A stretch of DNA of 64,000 nt from Engraulis encrasicolus. Lineage: Eukaryota; Chordata; Actinopteri; Clupeiformes; Engraulidae. Both the position numbers and the translations under genes were made by a program. The stretch spans positions 18,604,815 through 18,668,814 of the forward strand of contig NC_085866.1 in NCBI RefSeq assembly GCF_034702125.1. The letters run 5' to 3'. Within the stretch, counting starts at the first letter, position 1. Every line of letters starts with the position of its first letter. The notes under the pieces were generated by a model that was given only the letters and a program-made list of their open reading frames with translations, made no database searches and was not told where the DNA came from. Below, in pieces: positions 1 to 13,560 of the stretch.

Positions 1-335
1 TGTGTGCGTGTGTGTGTTTGTGTTCTTGATTTTGCAACATTATCAAGAAAGAGGGATTGGCCAAAGTTAAGAAATAAGCTAGGTGTGTGTGTGTATGTGC
101 GTGCCTGCCTGCCTGCCTGCCTTTCTGCCGGCCTGCCTGCCTGTGTGCGTGCGTGCATGCGTGTGTTTGTGTTCTTGATTTTGCAACATTATCAAGAAAA
201 TTGAGGGGTTGGCCAAAGTTAAGAAATAAGCGGTGTGTGTGTGTGCGTGCGTGCGTGCGTGTGTGTCTGTGTGTTTTGTTCTTGATTTTGCCACATTATC
301 AAGAAAGAGAGATTGGCAAAGGATGAGAAATAAGT
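1..335. repeat. Minisatellite with embedded (GT)n tracts
   Basis: Three copies of a unit starting with TCTTGATTTTGCAACATTAT lie near 24, 173 and 280, about 149 and 108 bases apart. They are separated by (GT)n, (TGCC)n and (GTGC)n tracts of different length. The unique part of the unit is well conserved, and the length differences come from the embedded simple repeats. Confidence 0.8.
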
Positions 336-529
336 TTGCGTGTGCGTGTGCGTGTATTCATGCGTTTGTGCAGGTGGTCGTGTGGCGGCTGGCGTGTCGT
401 CCAGGCTCTCAGGAGCGCCCCACAGAGGGAGGGCAGGTGTGGGCGTCAGCAGGGGCGGCAGAGTCCCAGCAAACCCCTCCAGAGGCGGACGCAACACCAA
501 CGCACGCGGAGCCAAACAGCGCTGACACC

Positions 530-760
530 ACACCGTCGTCACCATGAGAGACTGTTGCCTTGGAGACATCGTCACCGCGGGAACGACTGTGGCCTATAGG
601 GAGACTTTCAACAGCGGTACTGTCACTAGGAAGATGGCATCGTCTAAAGGCTCCGTCACCTTGGAGACTGTTACCCTGTAGACCATCATCTGGGAGATGC
701 CATCGCCTAGAGTGAGATCGTTACCTGGGTGACTGTCACCTAGAGACACCGTGACGGGGA
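530..760. repeat. Short-unit degenerate minisatellite
   Basis: A motif close to GTCACCTNGGAGAC recurs about every 20-30 bases (near 537, 560, 618, 655 and 737), on a GC-rich background. No coding potential is recognised. The bases around it (336-824) hold nothing else I can assign. Confidence 0.6.
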
Positions 761-824
761 GTGACCATCTACTTATAGAAGCCCCAACAGAAAAGCCATC
801 AGCTGAAGATGATTGTATCACTTT

Positions 825-1830
<1,006 letters not shown>

Positions 1831-2039
1831 AAGAGAACAGGTTGTCAGTGGGTGAAGCGCTCCACTGTCCCCAATACAGTACACCCCATCCCAATTACAC
1901 AGTGTTGTCATAGCAAACAGCAAACACGTTATGTTTTGGCCATATACACACGCACACACACATACATGATTCCACGCATCATTAAACGCATGCAGACTCA
2001 GGTAAAGGTTGTTTCATGTAAAGTCTGTTTAGTGTTTCA

Positions 2040-2930
2040 TGTCTGTATCATTGCTGCTGGTATCAGACACTCCCACCAGACAGAGTCATATGATATAGGT
2101 ACACTACACTACACTACACTGCACTCATTCAGGAAATACAAAAGTCTCCCTTGTCTGATGCAACTCTTAGGTTTAATGTTAAGTGTGTTGAGTGTTTCAT
2201 GACATTGCCGCTAGTAGCAAACACTCCCTCCTGAAGCAGGCATACCATACAGTTACACAGTTACACACATGCAGGAAATATAATACAAAACACCTCCCCA
2301 TCAGATGCAACATATTACTTAAAGAAATATGTAATGCTACACTACGGGCAGTGGTGTAGTCTACTTTTTTATGGTGGGTATACTGTATATTTGAGATTTT
2401 TTTGAAGTGGGTATACTGTACATATATGTGCTATTCAAAACAATGGATCAATCAATTTTAAGTGGGTATACTGAAATCCCTGAAATTTAGAAGTGGGTAT
2501 ACTCCGTATACCCGCGTTCTACGTAGACTACACCACTGACTACGGGTCTATATGCCATAGCCACTGGTGGCAGACACTCCCTCAAGAAACAGGTATATGA
2601 TACAGTTATACTACACACATTCAGGAGATAACAAAAAGCCTGCCTGTCAGAGACGACCCTTAAGTTTTATAAATTCGCAACACTACACTAACAGATCTAT
2701 ATGACATCCCCCAGACACTCCCTCCAGAAACAGGCAGATAATGCAGGTACACTACTTCACGACACCGGGCCAGGAAACGCAAAAGACGGCACTTAAGTTG
2801 AATAAAAACGCTACGTATGCCAGCGGCCCTGGTAGCAGACACCCCCTCTAGACAGTCGTGCGATACGGGAAATACACACTCACCACACGCACAATACACT
2901 TACAAGACGCAGTAAACATGACCCATCTCT
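2040..2930. repeat. Tandem array, unit about 150 bases, interrupted by a hAT-type element
   Basis: Units carry a core like CAGACACTCCCTCCAGAAAC followed by ATACAGGTACACTAC and a CAGGAAATAC block. Cores lie near 2058, 2211, 2563, 2704 and 2828. The gap between the second and third copies is 352 bases; removing the 190-bp element and its 8-bp duplication restores about 154, which matches the period. Confidence 0.75.
2349..2538. mobile_element. hAT-type non-autonomous element, 190 bp
   Basis: The ends are inverted repeats (CAGTGGTGTAGTCTAC and its complement) flanked by a perfect 8-bp target duplication, ACTACGGG (2341-2348 and 2539-2546). Eight-base duplications and CA..TG termini are hallmarks of the hAT superfamily. 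A second copy of exactly the same length lies at 58071-58260 with its own perfect duplication. Confidence 0.9.
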
Positions 2931-3390
2931 GCATATGGACGGGTATAAAGATTACAAAGGATAAAAGAAGGGCCACATTTGTAGTCTACTTACCATCGAG
3001 CGCTATTGTGCTCATCAGAAAGTTTCTACTAGGTTTATACTAGGTCATACAAAGTATGTACATAGGACAGGCTTTACTGTTAGGCATACTAGATACCAGA
3101 GGTGGCCAAAGTAAAAGTAGAAGGAAATTTGTGGTGTAAGTACAACACTAGCATGTGATATTAAATAGCAGTTACACCATTGTACATTCCATTGTACCTG
3201 ATGAGGTGGGTAGACATTGTTACTGAAAAAATCTAAAAACATAAAAGGAAAATCCCCAAATTCGATCCAACCAGAATCGGGTATATCACTCTGTAGTAGG
3301 CCTATAGACCAGCTACCCAGTGACGTTACTTTGTGTTGGAGGGAAACTATGGCAGGTTTTATATTTTCACTTCTACTTTTACTTTGGCAA

Positions 3391-3579
3391 CAGGGGCGAA
3401 GCACTGGTATTGGGACAGGGGGGAGCGGGAGATGTGTCAGAGGTGTTGGGCCCACGAAATATCGTAGAATGGGGCCCCTACACGATGTTTGGCAATCGAA
3501 AGCCACTGGCAGGGGGCCCCCCCAATTGGTGAGGCCGGGGGTTCCTGGCCCCTATGCCCCCCCCTTTGCTCCGCCCCTG
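3391..3579. mobile_element. hAT-type non-autonomous element, 189 bp
   Basis: It begins CAGGGGCGAAGCAC and ends GCTCCGCCCCTG. The flanks TTTGGCAA (3383-3390) and TTTAGCAA (3580-3587) form an 8-bp duplication with one mismatch. The interior is G/C-rich and non-coding. Confidence 0.75.
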
Positions 3580-3736
3580 TTTAGCAACCTTTGCTAGATA
3601 CAGTATACTAGGTCAGACATACTATATCTACACTACTGCACCAGGTCATAGACAGGCCAGAGGGTGGTATAGACTGCAGGAGGAGTGTTTGCTTCTGTGC
3701 ACAGTCATAGCTGGACCAGAAAGGAAACAGGTACGA

Positions 3737-3906
<170 letters not shown>

Positions 3907-3949
3907 GTGTACACACAGACACATAAACAAACCCAAACACATAAATAGG

Positions 3950-5267
3950 AATTTATATATAGTTGGTACACAGTCCAAACAGGTAACACACCTGTGTTTT
4001 AGGGAACAAGGGACATATTATGGAATAAAGGATGCCACACCTATGTCTCAAAAGAGCATGGGGTGACCAATCTAACAGTATTTATTATTATTATGCAATT
4101 ACCAAAAAGAGGCCATAGTATTTATTAGTTATTTATTGAAGTGTTTTTGAATGTAGCCTTGACAGTACTTTAACAATTTACATTTCTATTATTCTTACCA
4201 TTTTCTCCTTTTTGTCTTTTTTAAATAAGCTTATTTATGTAGTAAATCAACCTGCTGTTGACACAGTGAAAGTACATGGTACACAAGTTCCCAAATACTA
4301 AATACTAAAAGTACTCATATTCAGTAAAACATCTCAAAGTTCAGTAAAACATCTAGTCTGGATATGCCACTGGTTTAAACTGGTTTCATGTCTTAGTCTG
4401 TATTTGGAGTTGGATGTCAGAGCTGGTGGCATACAGTTAAATTAAACGAAAATATGTATTGATGCATCGATCCTACAGCTGGAGATTCAATGAATTGATA
4501 CGTCTACAAGGGAATCGATTAATCTTTTTTTGTTACTTCTGTAATATTGAACTCATTTTGTGAGGCGTTTTATTTTGCTCATGCAGTATAGGAACACTGG
4601 CAGACTGTAATAACGATGTCCCTCAAATAAAATACCGTAGCCTGTAAGGTTTTAAAAAAAAAACATGAACCATGGATTTTAATCGAATCGAACTGATCAC
4701 GCAGCATTCTTAAGAATCGAAATCTAATCTAATCGTTGGCCTAAGAATTCGGTATGGAATCGAAGGCTCTGATTTACACCCCTGGTTGCTGCCCACTGGG
4801 CGTCTTTCTGGAGCATAAAGACCGGCACCATAAAGAAGTCCAGTTGGCCACAACTAAGCCAGAGATTCTAAGGGTGCTGTGGCATAAGGCTTCACCAGAG
4901 ATTCTTTAATAGAGATATGCCAACATAATAGGTTTCTATGGGCACCTAACACGACCAGGTTCCGGTCTGCCTAAAGGGGCGTGTCATAATGCTCCTACAA
5001 AGAATAGAACAGTCCTTAGGTCTGCCTAGGTCTGCCTAAGGGGGGCCAAAATAGAACCAGGAAACAATGGGCCAATGGAACCTCTCTCTCTCTACTCTCT
5101 CTGACTAAGCTCTCTGGACCACAGTGGGTGGCTTCGCCTGACCTCCTTTCATTTGTCACCAAGGTCACTTGTCGCCATGGGTACAAGGTCACTTGTCTAT
5201 GGTCACCAGGATATGTGAAGCCGGTCAGTCAGAGCAATGGACACAAACCTTAGACTGTCCATTAGAT
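3950..5267. other. Unassigned non-coding stretch
   Basis: AT-rich up to about 4750, then unique-looking sequence. No open frame with recognisable protein similarity, no splice-like gene structure and no intact repeat was seen. Around 4980-5050 there is a short internal repeat, TCTGCCTAAGG. Confidence 0.5.
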
Positions 5268-5632
5268 CAGTGGTTCCCAACCTATGGGTCAGGACCCAGT
5301 CTATGGGTCACCAAAGATCCACAGTGGGTCGCGAAGCCCTCTTGATTTTAAGGAGTTTAATTTTAATACCATATATAGCCCATGTTGAATTAATGACAAA
5401 GCATTTAAACTAATATACTATGCATAGAAGCAACAAAATATAAGTGATACATTGAATAGTTATTCTATATTTGACTGAAGACAAATTGAGGAATAAAAGG
5501 ATAACTAATGAGTTTTCGCAGGAAACAGAGTATCATGTGACTCCCTCTCGGGCGGGCCCTCGCGTGATTGGGTCACCAAAGCTTACAATGGTAAAAATAT
5601 GGGTCCTTGAAGAAAAAAGTTGGGAACCACTG
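5268..5632. mobile_element. hAT-type non-autonomous element, 365 bp
   Basis: Perfect 14-base terminal inverted repeats, CAGTGGTTCCCAAC, flanked by a perfect 8-bp duplication CATTAGAT (5260-5267 and 5633-5640). The interior is AT-rich with no transposase remnant. Its termini resemble those of the shorter element at 32936-33051. Confidence 0.92.
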
Positions 5633-5640
5633 CATTAGAT

Positions 5641-6345
5641 AAACATACAGTACACTTGGTACAGTCAAAAAAGTAGACATTAACTTGATTTTAACCATGA
5701 CGACAGTTGTCCAGTGCATGGATGCAAATTTGTAAAATGTAACTTGGCCTGTTTTGTTTTATATTGTTTAGATATAGTCAGAAATTATGTGGTTTCATTT
5801 TAAATTGACAATGGCTGAAATTTGGTTCAGTACTACAACTGGCATGGTGTGTTGCAAACAATCCATCTGAATTAAAGTGTATTATTCTGTGTGTACTCTG
5901 AGTGTTTTACAGATTAGTGAATCTTTCATCAAGTTTTTGGTGATGTTGTGTTTTTAAAAAAAATAAATTTCAACTTCAGAAAAAAAAGTTTCTTCATTTT
6001 ATTCATGTCATATTTCATTTAGTATTGTTGTTGCTGCTGTTTTTGTTGTTATTTGCCTGAAGACTTGCACTTAACCAATTTCTATACATAGAATGTCCAC
6101 TATGTTCATTCAGAAGTCGGCATGACCATATCATAACAATACATAACACTTAGTCAATCAAGAGCAACTCACAGGGAAGTAGATACAAGGACAGTACCCC
6201 TGCAGCGTGCGTGTCCGTGTCCGTGTGTGTTCGTTCTATATTGTTCGTTGTCTATAACGTGTACTCTCTGTACAGTGAAGTGCCCTTGAGCCTGCCACCT
6301 ACAGTAAATCTATGAAGGGTGCTCTCGTACCTAGTGTGTTGATAT
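5641..6345. other. Unassigned non-coding stretch
   Basis: AT-rich sequence with no open frame of interest and no repeat I can define. Confidence 0.5.
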
Positions 6346-6347
6346 GG

Positions 6348-6349
<2 letters not shown>

Positions 6350-6430
<81 letters not shown>

Positions 6431-6591
6431 ACACACACACAGAAGTCCTGTGCAGGCTCTGCTCACGTATTGTACCTGTAGTGTCGCTGTGTCTTTTCCA
6501 CCATGCCTCAGTCTTCAGACAGACAGAGAGAGAGTTGTCCCCTGCACTCTCTGCTTATGTATCACACCTCTCTGCCTGCTGCACTATGTCC

Positions 6592-6648
<57 letters not shown>

Positions 6649-6664
6649 CGCACACACACACACA
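6350..6664. repeat. Two (CA)n microsatellites in a duplicated context
   Basis: CA tracts lie at 6350-6440 and 6597-6664. The sequences after them are distantly alike (GAAGTCCTGTGCAGGCTCTGC and AGGTGTCCTGCTGTTGTGC type, then TGTACCTGTAGTGTCGC and TGTGTTGTCGCTTGGC type), so the pair looks like a diverged tandem duplication that includes the microsatellite. Confidence 0.8.
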
Positions 6665-7559
6665 AACAGGTGTCCTGCTGTTGTGCTTAGGTATCCCTCA
6701 TGCCTCTCTGTGTGAGCCAGTACAGTTGGGCACTATCAGATCTGATACTTCCTGTGTTGTCGCTTGGCACTGATCTACTCTGCTGCCACTGTTCCACCAT
6801 GCCCCTTTACACGTTGGGCAATTCTCAAAACCTAGTGCGCACACTTCCAAGTGTATCAGCCTAATTGGGAGGGAAAGTGGAAAACAGCGATCCTAGCGGT
6901 TACGTTCCAAACACCAGGGCGACCCTATTGAAACTCCCATAGACGAGTTTTTAAAAAAATTCCACAAAGATATGACTAGGAACTATAACACCAGACACAT
7001 TTTTCAGCGTACACAATAGGATGAACTACTACCTGTGAAAATCCTGAGTCATTTTTTGCCCTTTTAAGAAAAATAGAAATTGTGCCAATCTGGTCGGAAA
7101 CGGACTACAGCTCCCAGCATGCTCTGCTTCGCGCCTCGTTGACAACACAGAGAAACAAATGAACACGAATGAACGCAAGTTCTCCGCATATCTTCACATT
7201 CTTGTAATCCTGCGAGTTCCACATTGTCTACTTATTACACATATATACACACGGTTATTTTGGTTTGGTTTTAACTTCTCTAGTAGATATGGTGGCTTCT
7301 GTGGTGACGAGTAACCACCTCTCTGGCTCATGTTTGGCTATGCTAATTTGGCTATGCTAATTACATGGAGTAAACACGTCACACATGCCAGTCAGTGTAG
7401 TTCTGTACTAGCTTTTTAAAGAATATTAAAATCCAGGCACGTGCAGAGCATAGTTGCCCACGGTGCCCGAGCAACGGCCCTTTTGCCCACATTGGCTGAT
7501 ATTGCCCTTCCAAGGGAGGGGAAAATAATATGGCAATTATAATTTCATATTTCAATATC

Positions 7560-8390
7560 ATTTGATTTCTTTATAATTCATAATTTTGATTGACGTTTTG
7601 TACAATAAAGACTTAAGTCAGTCATACAAATTCATCAGACCCGTCGAGAATGGGCACGAGCGATGTGAGGTAGGTAGGCTACGCAACAACTCCGGTGGGG
7701 AGGGAGAAGGCACGCGACAGGCTCTTGAGCGCCTATAAGACACACAAAAGATTTTGAAGATGCCTGGGTGTCGGCTAGAGCCCTACACACAGTCTACATA
7801 TTAGGGTACAAAATATGCTCACAATCAACCTCTCTAATACAATGTTGAGTTTAGAACTTTTAGTTATCATACATCTGACAGCCAGCCAGCGCCACGTTTA
7901 GGTAGCAAAAAAAACCCGACAGCCAGCTGTAGATATGCCTCGGAAAAATAGGCTAAGATTTCATGTTTCAACTGATTTGCTTTGCAATTCGTATTTTTGA
8001 TTGAAGCTTCCTAAATTAAGTTTTCAAATTCAGATTCACCTGCACCTCGAGAGATAGGCAAAGGGAGGGGCAGCATATGCGCGATGCGGGGGGCACGCGC
8101 AGCTCTACATGGGAGGGAGGGGGGAACAAGCATGCATGCGAGTCGACCAGGGCAGAGACGCAAAATATGTCGAAGATGTCGTGGGAGTAGAGCGACTGCC
8201 CTGACGGCCTGGGGTGAGCTGGAAACACAGCAGACTACACAGTATTAAACTACATGATCACAATGAATGTCTCTTAAAGCCGATCTCGAGTTTAGGACGT
8301 TTGATCCTAAATAATCTGACAGCCGGGGTGTGCCACGTTCAGATATTGGGGGAATACGACAGCCAGCTAGCTTGCTTGCAGTCAACGTTC
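7560..8390. repeat. Diverged tandem duplication near the left end of the hAT-type element
   Basis: The block at about 7560-7935 and the block at about 7970-8370 align over a series of shared words: GATTGA after TATTTTTG/AATTTTGA, CACGCG, GAAGATG, CTCACAATC/GATCACAAT, GAGTTTAG and TCTGACAGCC, then GCCACGTT and CGACAGCCAGCT. The period is about 410 bases. Both copies are non-coding. Confidence 0.65.
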
Positions 8391-9559
8391 TATATCGTTC
8401 CTCCTGACCGCCAGAGGCGGTGCTTACAGCACATGGATATCCATGCACGTCAGTGCAGGTCGAGTACTTAGTAACAACAAATTCACTTGTGACCTGGGTG
8501 ACGTCACCCGGTGACCCCGGGATCGGGGTCAAAAGAGCAACGCACCCAGGAAATGTCCTCTTTTCATTTCTCGCGTATCATCGCAGGTCGCGAGTGCTGT
8601 GAAATGTAACATTACTGGATTTTGGACTAGCGCCTGTCGGTTTCGTTACCCTCGGGATTGGGGCTGTGTTTTTACATCCCCCAAGAAACTGCGCTTTGGT
8701 CCCCTTCGTTTTCCTCAGATATCCCATGTTTGCGTAGAGGTAATGCGTTGCCTCATTGCCGAGTGTCCTCGCTCGGTTGGGCTAAGCTACCTGTTGTATC
8801 CCTCGCCCCGACGCGGTGTTCACGCCGCTGATGGCTTCCACCGGCATTTCATTTGGAGGTAAGCCGTGTTGTTAATATCTTATTTCTGTCGCCGCTTGGT
8901 TCCAACTTTCCAGCGGTGTTTCCCGCCGCTGTTTTGTTTGGTAAGCGGTTGTGGTTAACGTCGCCTCTCTGTTGGCTGACTGAACTGCTTGTTAGACCAT
9001 GGCGTTTGCGTGGTGTTGGTGCGCCGCTATCGTTTGCTTAATTCAGATTTCATTGATTCTCGCTTTGTTTCCAGTGTTCCCCCGCTGGTTTTGTTTGATA
9101 AGCGGTTATGGCGCACGACGACTCCTCAGTTTATAGTTCGATCCTTTCTCAACTATTTAAACTGTTGCAACGTTGCTAACTTATTGGTAGTACGCTAGTG
9201 TACTTGCGCCTTCAGCCTGTGCCTGTCCACGGGCTGGCTTGCGTTGGCGCGTTCTGTTAAGTTCTAGTTTTGCCGTTACTTACGTGCTCGTTTGACATTA
9301 CGGCTTCCTTGTCTGCGTGGCGGTGGTTCATCTACAATTTGCATTGCCCCGGTGTTCTCGCCAAAGGGCCCTCGCACCGCTACTTGCCAGCTCCATCGTT
9401 TACATGGTTAGTCTGCACTTGACGCTAGTGTTCTCCCTACTGGGCCACGCACCGTTCTATTATTCTGTTACCATGTGTAGTATTATGGTATTATTGTATT
9501 CTGCCAACTGCCTGTGTAATCACTCAGTTGTCGCCTGGTCGTTTGTTTGCTTGTCTCCT

Positions 9560-10280
9560 CGTTGGGGTGCCTCCGCCCCTGTGATGTGTATTTGCCATGC
9601 ACTTGTATTGCTGTGCATTTCTTGCAGCCTAGTGATGTTGGCTGTGGTTATGTTCCCTACTGTGAGTCGCTTTGGTTGGACAGCGCCTGCCCAGTGCCAA
9701 CTGCAATGTAAAGTTTGTGTCGTTGCTTGCTTGTCAGCTTGGTGTCTTCACCTCACTGCTGACTTCATTATTGGCCGCCATTGGGGTGCCCTCGCCCCCT
9801 GGGTTGTGTATTTGCAGTGCTTACATTACATTACATTGCATTTCATTACATTACATTTGCAGTGCTTACTTGTCAGCGCGGTGTCCTCGCCTACCTGCTG
9901 ACTTCCTTACTGTCCGCCATTGGGATGCCCTCGCCCCTGGTGTATATTTTGCGTTGTGTGCTTACACGCATGTGTTTTGGCTGCCATTGGGGTGCCCTCG
10001 CCCCCTGGCTTGTGTATTTTCAGTGCTTACTTGTCAGTGCGGTGTCCTCGCCTACCTGCTGACTTCCTTACTGACCACCATTGGGATGCCCTCACCCCTG
10101 GTGTATATTTTGCATTGTATGCTTTTGTACGCATGTGTTTTGCCTGCCGTTGGGGTGCTCTCGCCCCTTCTATGTGTTTTTTTCTCAGTGTTTGCTCGCC
10201 TGCCTGGTGTCCTCGCCTCCCTGCTGGCTTACTTATTGACTTCCGTTGGGGTGCCCTCGCCCTAGTGTGTATGTTGCATT
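9560..10280. repeat. Tandem array A in the hAT-type cargo, unit about 164 bases
   Basis: A motif like TTGGGRTGCCCTCGCCCC recurs near 9563, 9781, 9911, 9988, 10081, 10150 and 10246, alternating with GCGGTGTCCTCGCCTACCTG and CTGACTTCCTTACTG. The best pair (9911 and 10081) are a little over 160 bases apart. A short ATTACATT run lies at about 9820-9860. Confidence 0.75.
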
Positions 10281-10739
10281 GTTTGCTTGTCAGCCCAGTG
10301 TCCTCGGCTGCCTACCGACTTCCATGTTGGGTTTTTTTCCCACTGCTGCGCCGACTGCTGGGTGGTCCTGGGGACGGATGTCGACCCTCACGAGTGCCCC
10401 TCCTTCCTGGGAACGCCTGTGGCGGGGTTTAACCTGCTTGGCCTGTGCGGCCTGCATGTTGCTGGGCCATGTGTGGGCCCTCCGCCTGACGCACGCCGCA
10501 GGGTGGACGTGGTTTTGGCTGATTGGAGTGTTGGACGTTCTACCTCCCCTCCTCTAGCCTCCTGCTCGGAGGGCACAGGGTGGCAGTGTTCTCGCTTGCA
10601 CACCGCATGCCGGCGACGTAGCCGGTTTCTGTTGCCGCCATGCCGGTTGCCTGCCGCCGATACCGGCGGCATGCCCTGTTTCAGGATGTACCTGGTACAG
10701 CGCTGCTGCGTTACCTCTGTTCCCAGTCTGGTGACTGTT

Positions 10740-12700
10740 TTGTTTGGCTATGGGTGATCTCGCCTGGGGCTGGGACTACTTGTGCATGCCGATGGCGTTT
10801 CCGCCACGAGGGCTGCTTCTACCGTGTGTGCATGATTACACCCTGTCCGATGTGTTCAACTTTGTTCATCGTCTGAGGTCTGCTCCACAACGCCCCTTTG
10901 GGTTTGTGTGGCCATGGGTGATCTCGCCTGAGGCTAGAACTACTTGTGAATCCCGCTGGTGCTCCCACCACTGCGGCTATTTCTGTTTTATGTGGATGGT
11001 TCAGTCACGCCTTCTGTTCTGAACACTCCTCCGGGATCTTCAGACCTTTGCACGTGGCCTCCCTGAGTTGTTTTCTGGCCATGGGTGTTTTCCGCCCTGT
11101 AGGCTGCTCCACTACCGTCGACGCATGCGCTACTGCGCCTGCTATGGTGTGTTGATGGGGTCCAGACATCCTGCCGTTCTTCTGTGCGCATGGGTTACAC
11201 AGTGGCACTACATGCTTGCACAATTTGCGCCCTTGCGTGGCTGTACGGCGTGAGTGTTCCCGCTCGTCCGCTGTTCCCTACCTCTCTCCGTTGTCTTACG
11301 GCTGTTGTCCACCGTCCTTCTGTGTCATTCTGGCTGTGGGCGTTTCCGCCACTTGTGCAGCTACGGTACGTTGTGGTGGTCCTGTGCATGAGTGATCTCG
11401 CTCTGGCTACTGTTATCTCTGTCCTACGACTGTTTAGTGTCGTCCTCCTGGGTGTTTGGCCGCTGGTGGTTTCGCCTGTGGGCCTCTTGATGATGCCACC
11501 GGCGCTTACGCCTTGACGGCTGCTGCAGGCTGATGTGTGGGCCTTGGTACCTTTGTGATGGTATCGAATGTGCATGGTTTGCATGATTGCATTGCAGTGA
11601 GTGGTCCTGCTCCCTGTCCTGCGGCCTGGCTTCCTTTTATTCATCGCCTTGCGACTGATACGAGTCGTTATCCAGGCTTTGGTTGGCAGTGGCCGGTTTC
11701 GCCCGTTGGCTTCTTGAGCACACCAGGGCACCCGCGCCGTCATGGCTGCTGCCGCTGTTGGAGTGACTTCGCTCCAGATCATGCTGTGTAGCTCGCTACT
11801 CTTTACCATGTTGGCCGTGGGCGGTCCCGCCTGTCGGCTCCTTGAGTGTGCCGTTGGTGTCTACGCCTCTACGGCTGCTGCTGCTGTGTGAGAGTGGTTC
11901 CGCTCCATGCCCTGTTTTCTGCTCGTCTGCATTATCATTGGACTGTTATGCGTCATCCTCTGGGGCCCGTTTGGCCGTGTGCGGCTTCACCGTGGGCTGA
12001 TTGTGGTTGCCGTTGGTGCCCTCGCCACTTCGGCTGCGGCTGCTGTATGCGAGTGTTTCCGCTCTGCCTCCAATTGTCCGCTTTTGCCCACTGCCCTATG
12101 GCTGGCGCATCGTCCTTCGGACCTTGCAGGGCCTTTGGCTGTTTCGCCCCTTGGCCCTCTGGTGGTCCACTGTGGCTGATGCCACTGTTTGTGAGCATTC
12201 CTGCCCCGAAGCAGTTGTCTGCTTTCTTTGTCTTCAGCCTGCTGCTTGTTGTCCTCCGTAGGCCCTTGGTGACTTCGCCATGGCCTCGCTGGGGGGTGCC
12301 CTTGGTGCCTACACCACTGCGGCTACGGCATGTATGTGGGAGTGGTCCCGCTCCATATTCTGTTGCCTTACATGTTTCCCTGTTTCATGGGATCGCTTTC
12401 CCCAGGGGTGATGATGGTGCCACTACAGCTTCTGTTGCTGTACGTGGGCGGCCCTGCTGCATGTTTTGCCTTTTTCTGACGACTGTTCCTCGTCGTCTCG
12501 CTAAGCTCGCCTCGTGGGTGATCTCTCCTCGCTGTTTCCAAGCGCCGGTGGGTGACTGCGCCCCTACGGCTGCTACTACGGTGTATGGATGGTTAGGCCC
12601 CATGTTTTGCTATCGGCTGCAGGGGCATGATGGTTCGCTTATCGCGGGCGAGTGCGCCCTGTGTCGTCTCGTGCCTTCTCTGGGCCTGGCTTGTTGCCAT
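10740..12700. repeat. Tandem array B in the hAT-type cargo, degenerate
   Basis: Recurring words include GGGTGATCTCGCC, TACGGCTGCTGCTGC, GAGAGTGGTTCCGCTCC and CATGCCCTGTTTT, in a constant order but with variable spacing (roughly 150-250 bases). Clear units begin near 11690, 11805, 11975, 12130, 12260 and 12515. The copies are strongly diverged, so the array is old compared with array C. Confidence 0.65.
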
Positions 12701-13084
12701 TCCCACCTGGCCTGTTGCACATTTCTATTGCAGTGGCTGCACCTGCTGCTTGGCAGCACGTGCCACCCTGTCCTCTCTCCTGGTGTGTCTACCCAGGGGA
12801 TTGCGTACTCTCTGCCAGGGCTTCGGAGAGCCTGACTGTCTTCGTCGGGCGGACGGCCCTCTCCCTCTGTGCCGACGCCCCCCTACAGGGCTCTGTGTGT
12901 GTTGTGGCTGACCGTATACGTATGTGGCTGACCGTATGCGCTTTGCGCACAGGTTTGGCGATCAGACTTTGGCCGGCATACTGGAGGCCTCCACCTATGG
13001 CCTTGACTCCTTCCCGGGTATTGGCCCGGTTCTGGACGCTCTACTTGCCTCACCAGTTCAGGTGTTGAGCCTGGGGGCACGCTG

Positions 13085-13560
13085 CCCCGGCTGCAATGTC
13101 ACGTCGCAGATGTGTTCGTCTGCGGGAGTTGTGATGCAACATTGCGTGCAAGGTCTTGAGCCTGGAGGCACACTGCCCCGGCCGCACTGTCACGGCGCGG
13201 ATGTGTTCGTCTGCGGGAGTTGTGATGCAACATTGCGTGCGGCACGCCAGGGTGCTCGGTGCCCCATGTCTTGTTGGCCGTCTCTCGGCCACCCTGGGCC
13301 ATTGTGGCCTGGCCGCAATGTCACGTCGCAGATGTATTCGTCTGCGGGCGTTGTGATGCGACATTGCGTGCAAGGTCTTGAGCCTGGGGGCACACTGCCC
13401 CGGCCGCAATGTCACGGCGCGGATGTGTTCGTCTGCGGGAGTTGTGATGCAACATTGTTTGCGGCACGCCAGGGAGCTCGGTGCCCCATGTCTTGTTGGC
13501 CGTCTCTCGGCCACCCTGGGCCGTTGTGGCCGACCCGCCTGCCCGGGCCTGCCTCTCTGA
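13085..13560. repeat. Tandem array C in the hAT-type cargo, higher-order 223-base unit
   Basis: The block around GTTCGTCTGCGGGAGTTGTG occurs near 13114, 13205, 13337 and 13428, spaced 91, 132 and 91 bases. The 223-base double unit repeats with only a few differences. This is the least diverged array in the element. Confidence 0.85.

Noticed and set aside
11846..12835. A 329-codon open frame in the GC-rich block, with other long frames at 9672-10265 and 12924-13661
   Set aside because: The peptides are Cys/Pro/Leu-rich, follow tandem repeats whose periods are not multiples of three, and match no family. High GC content explains the lack of stops.
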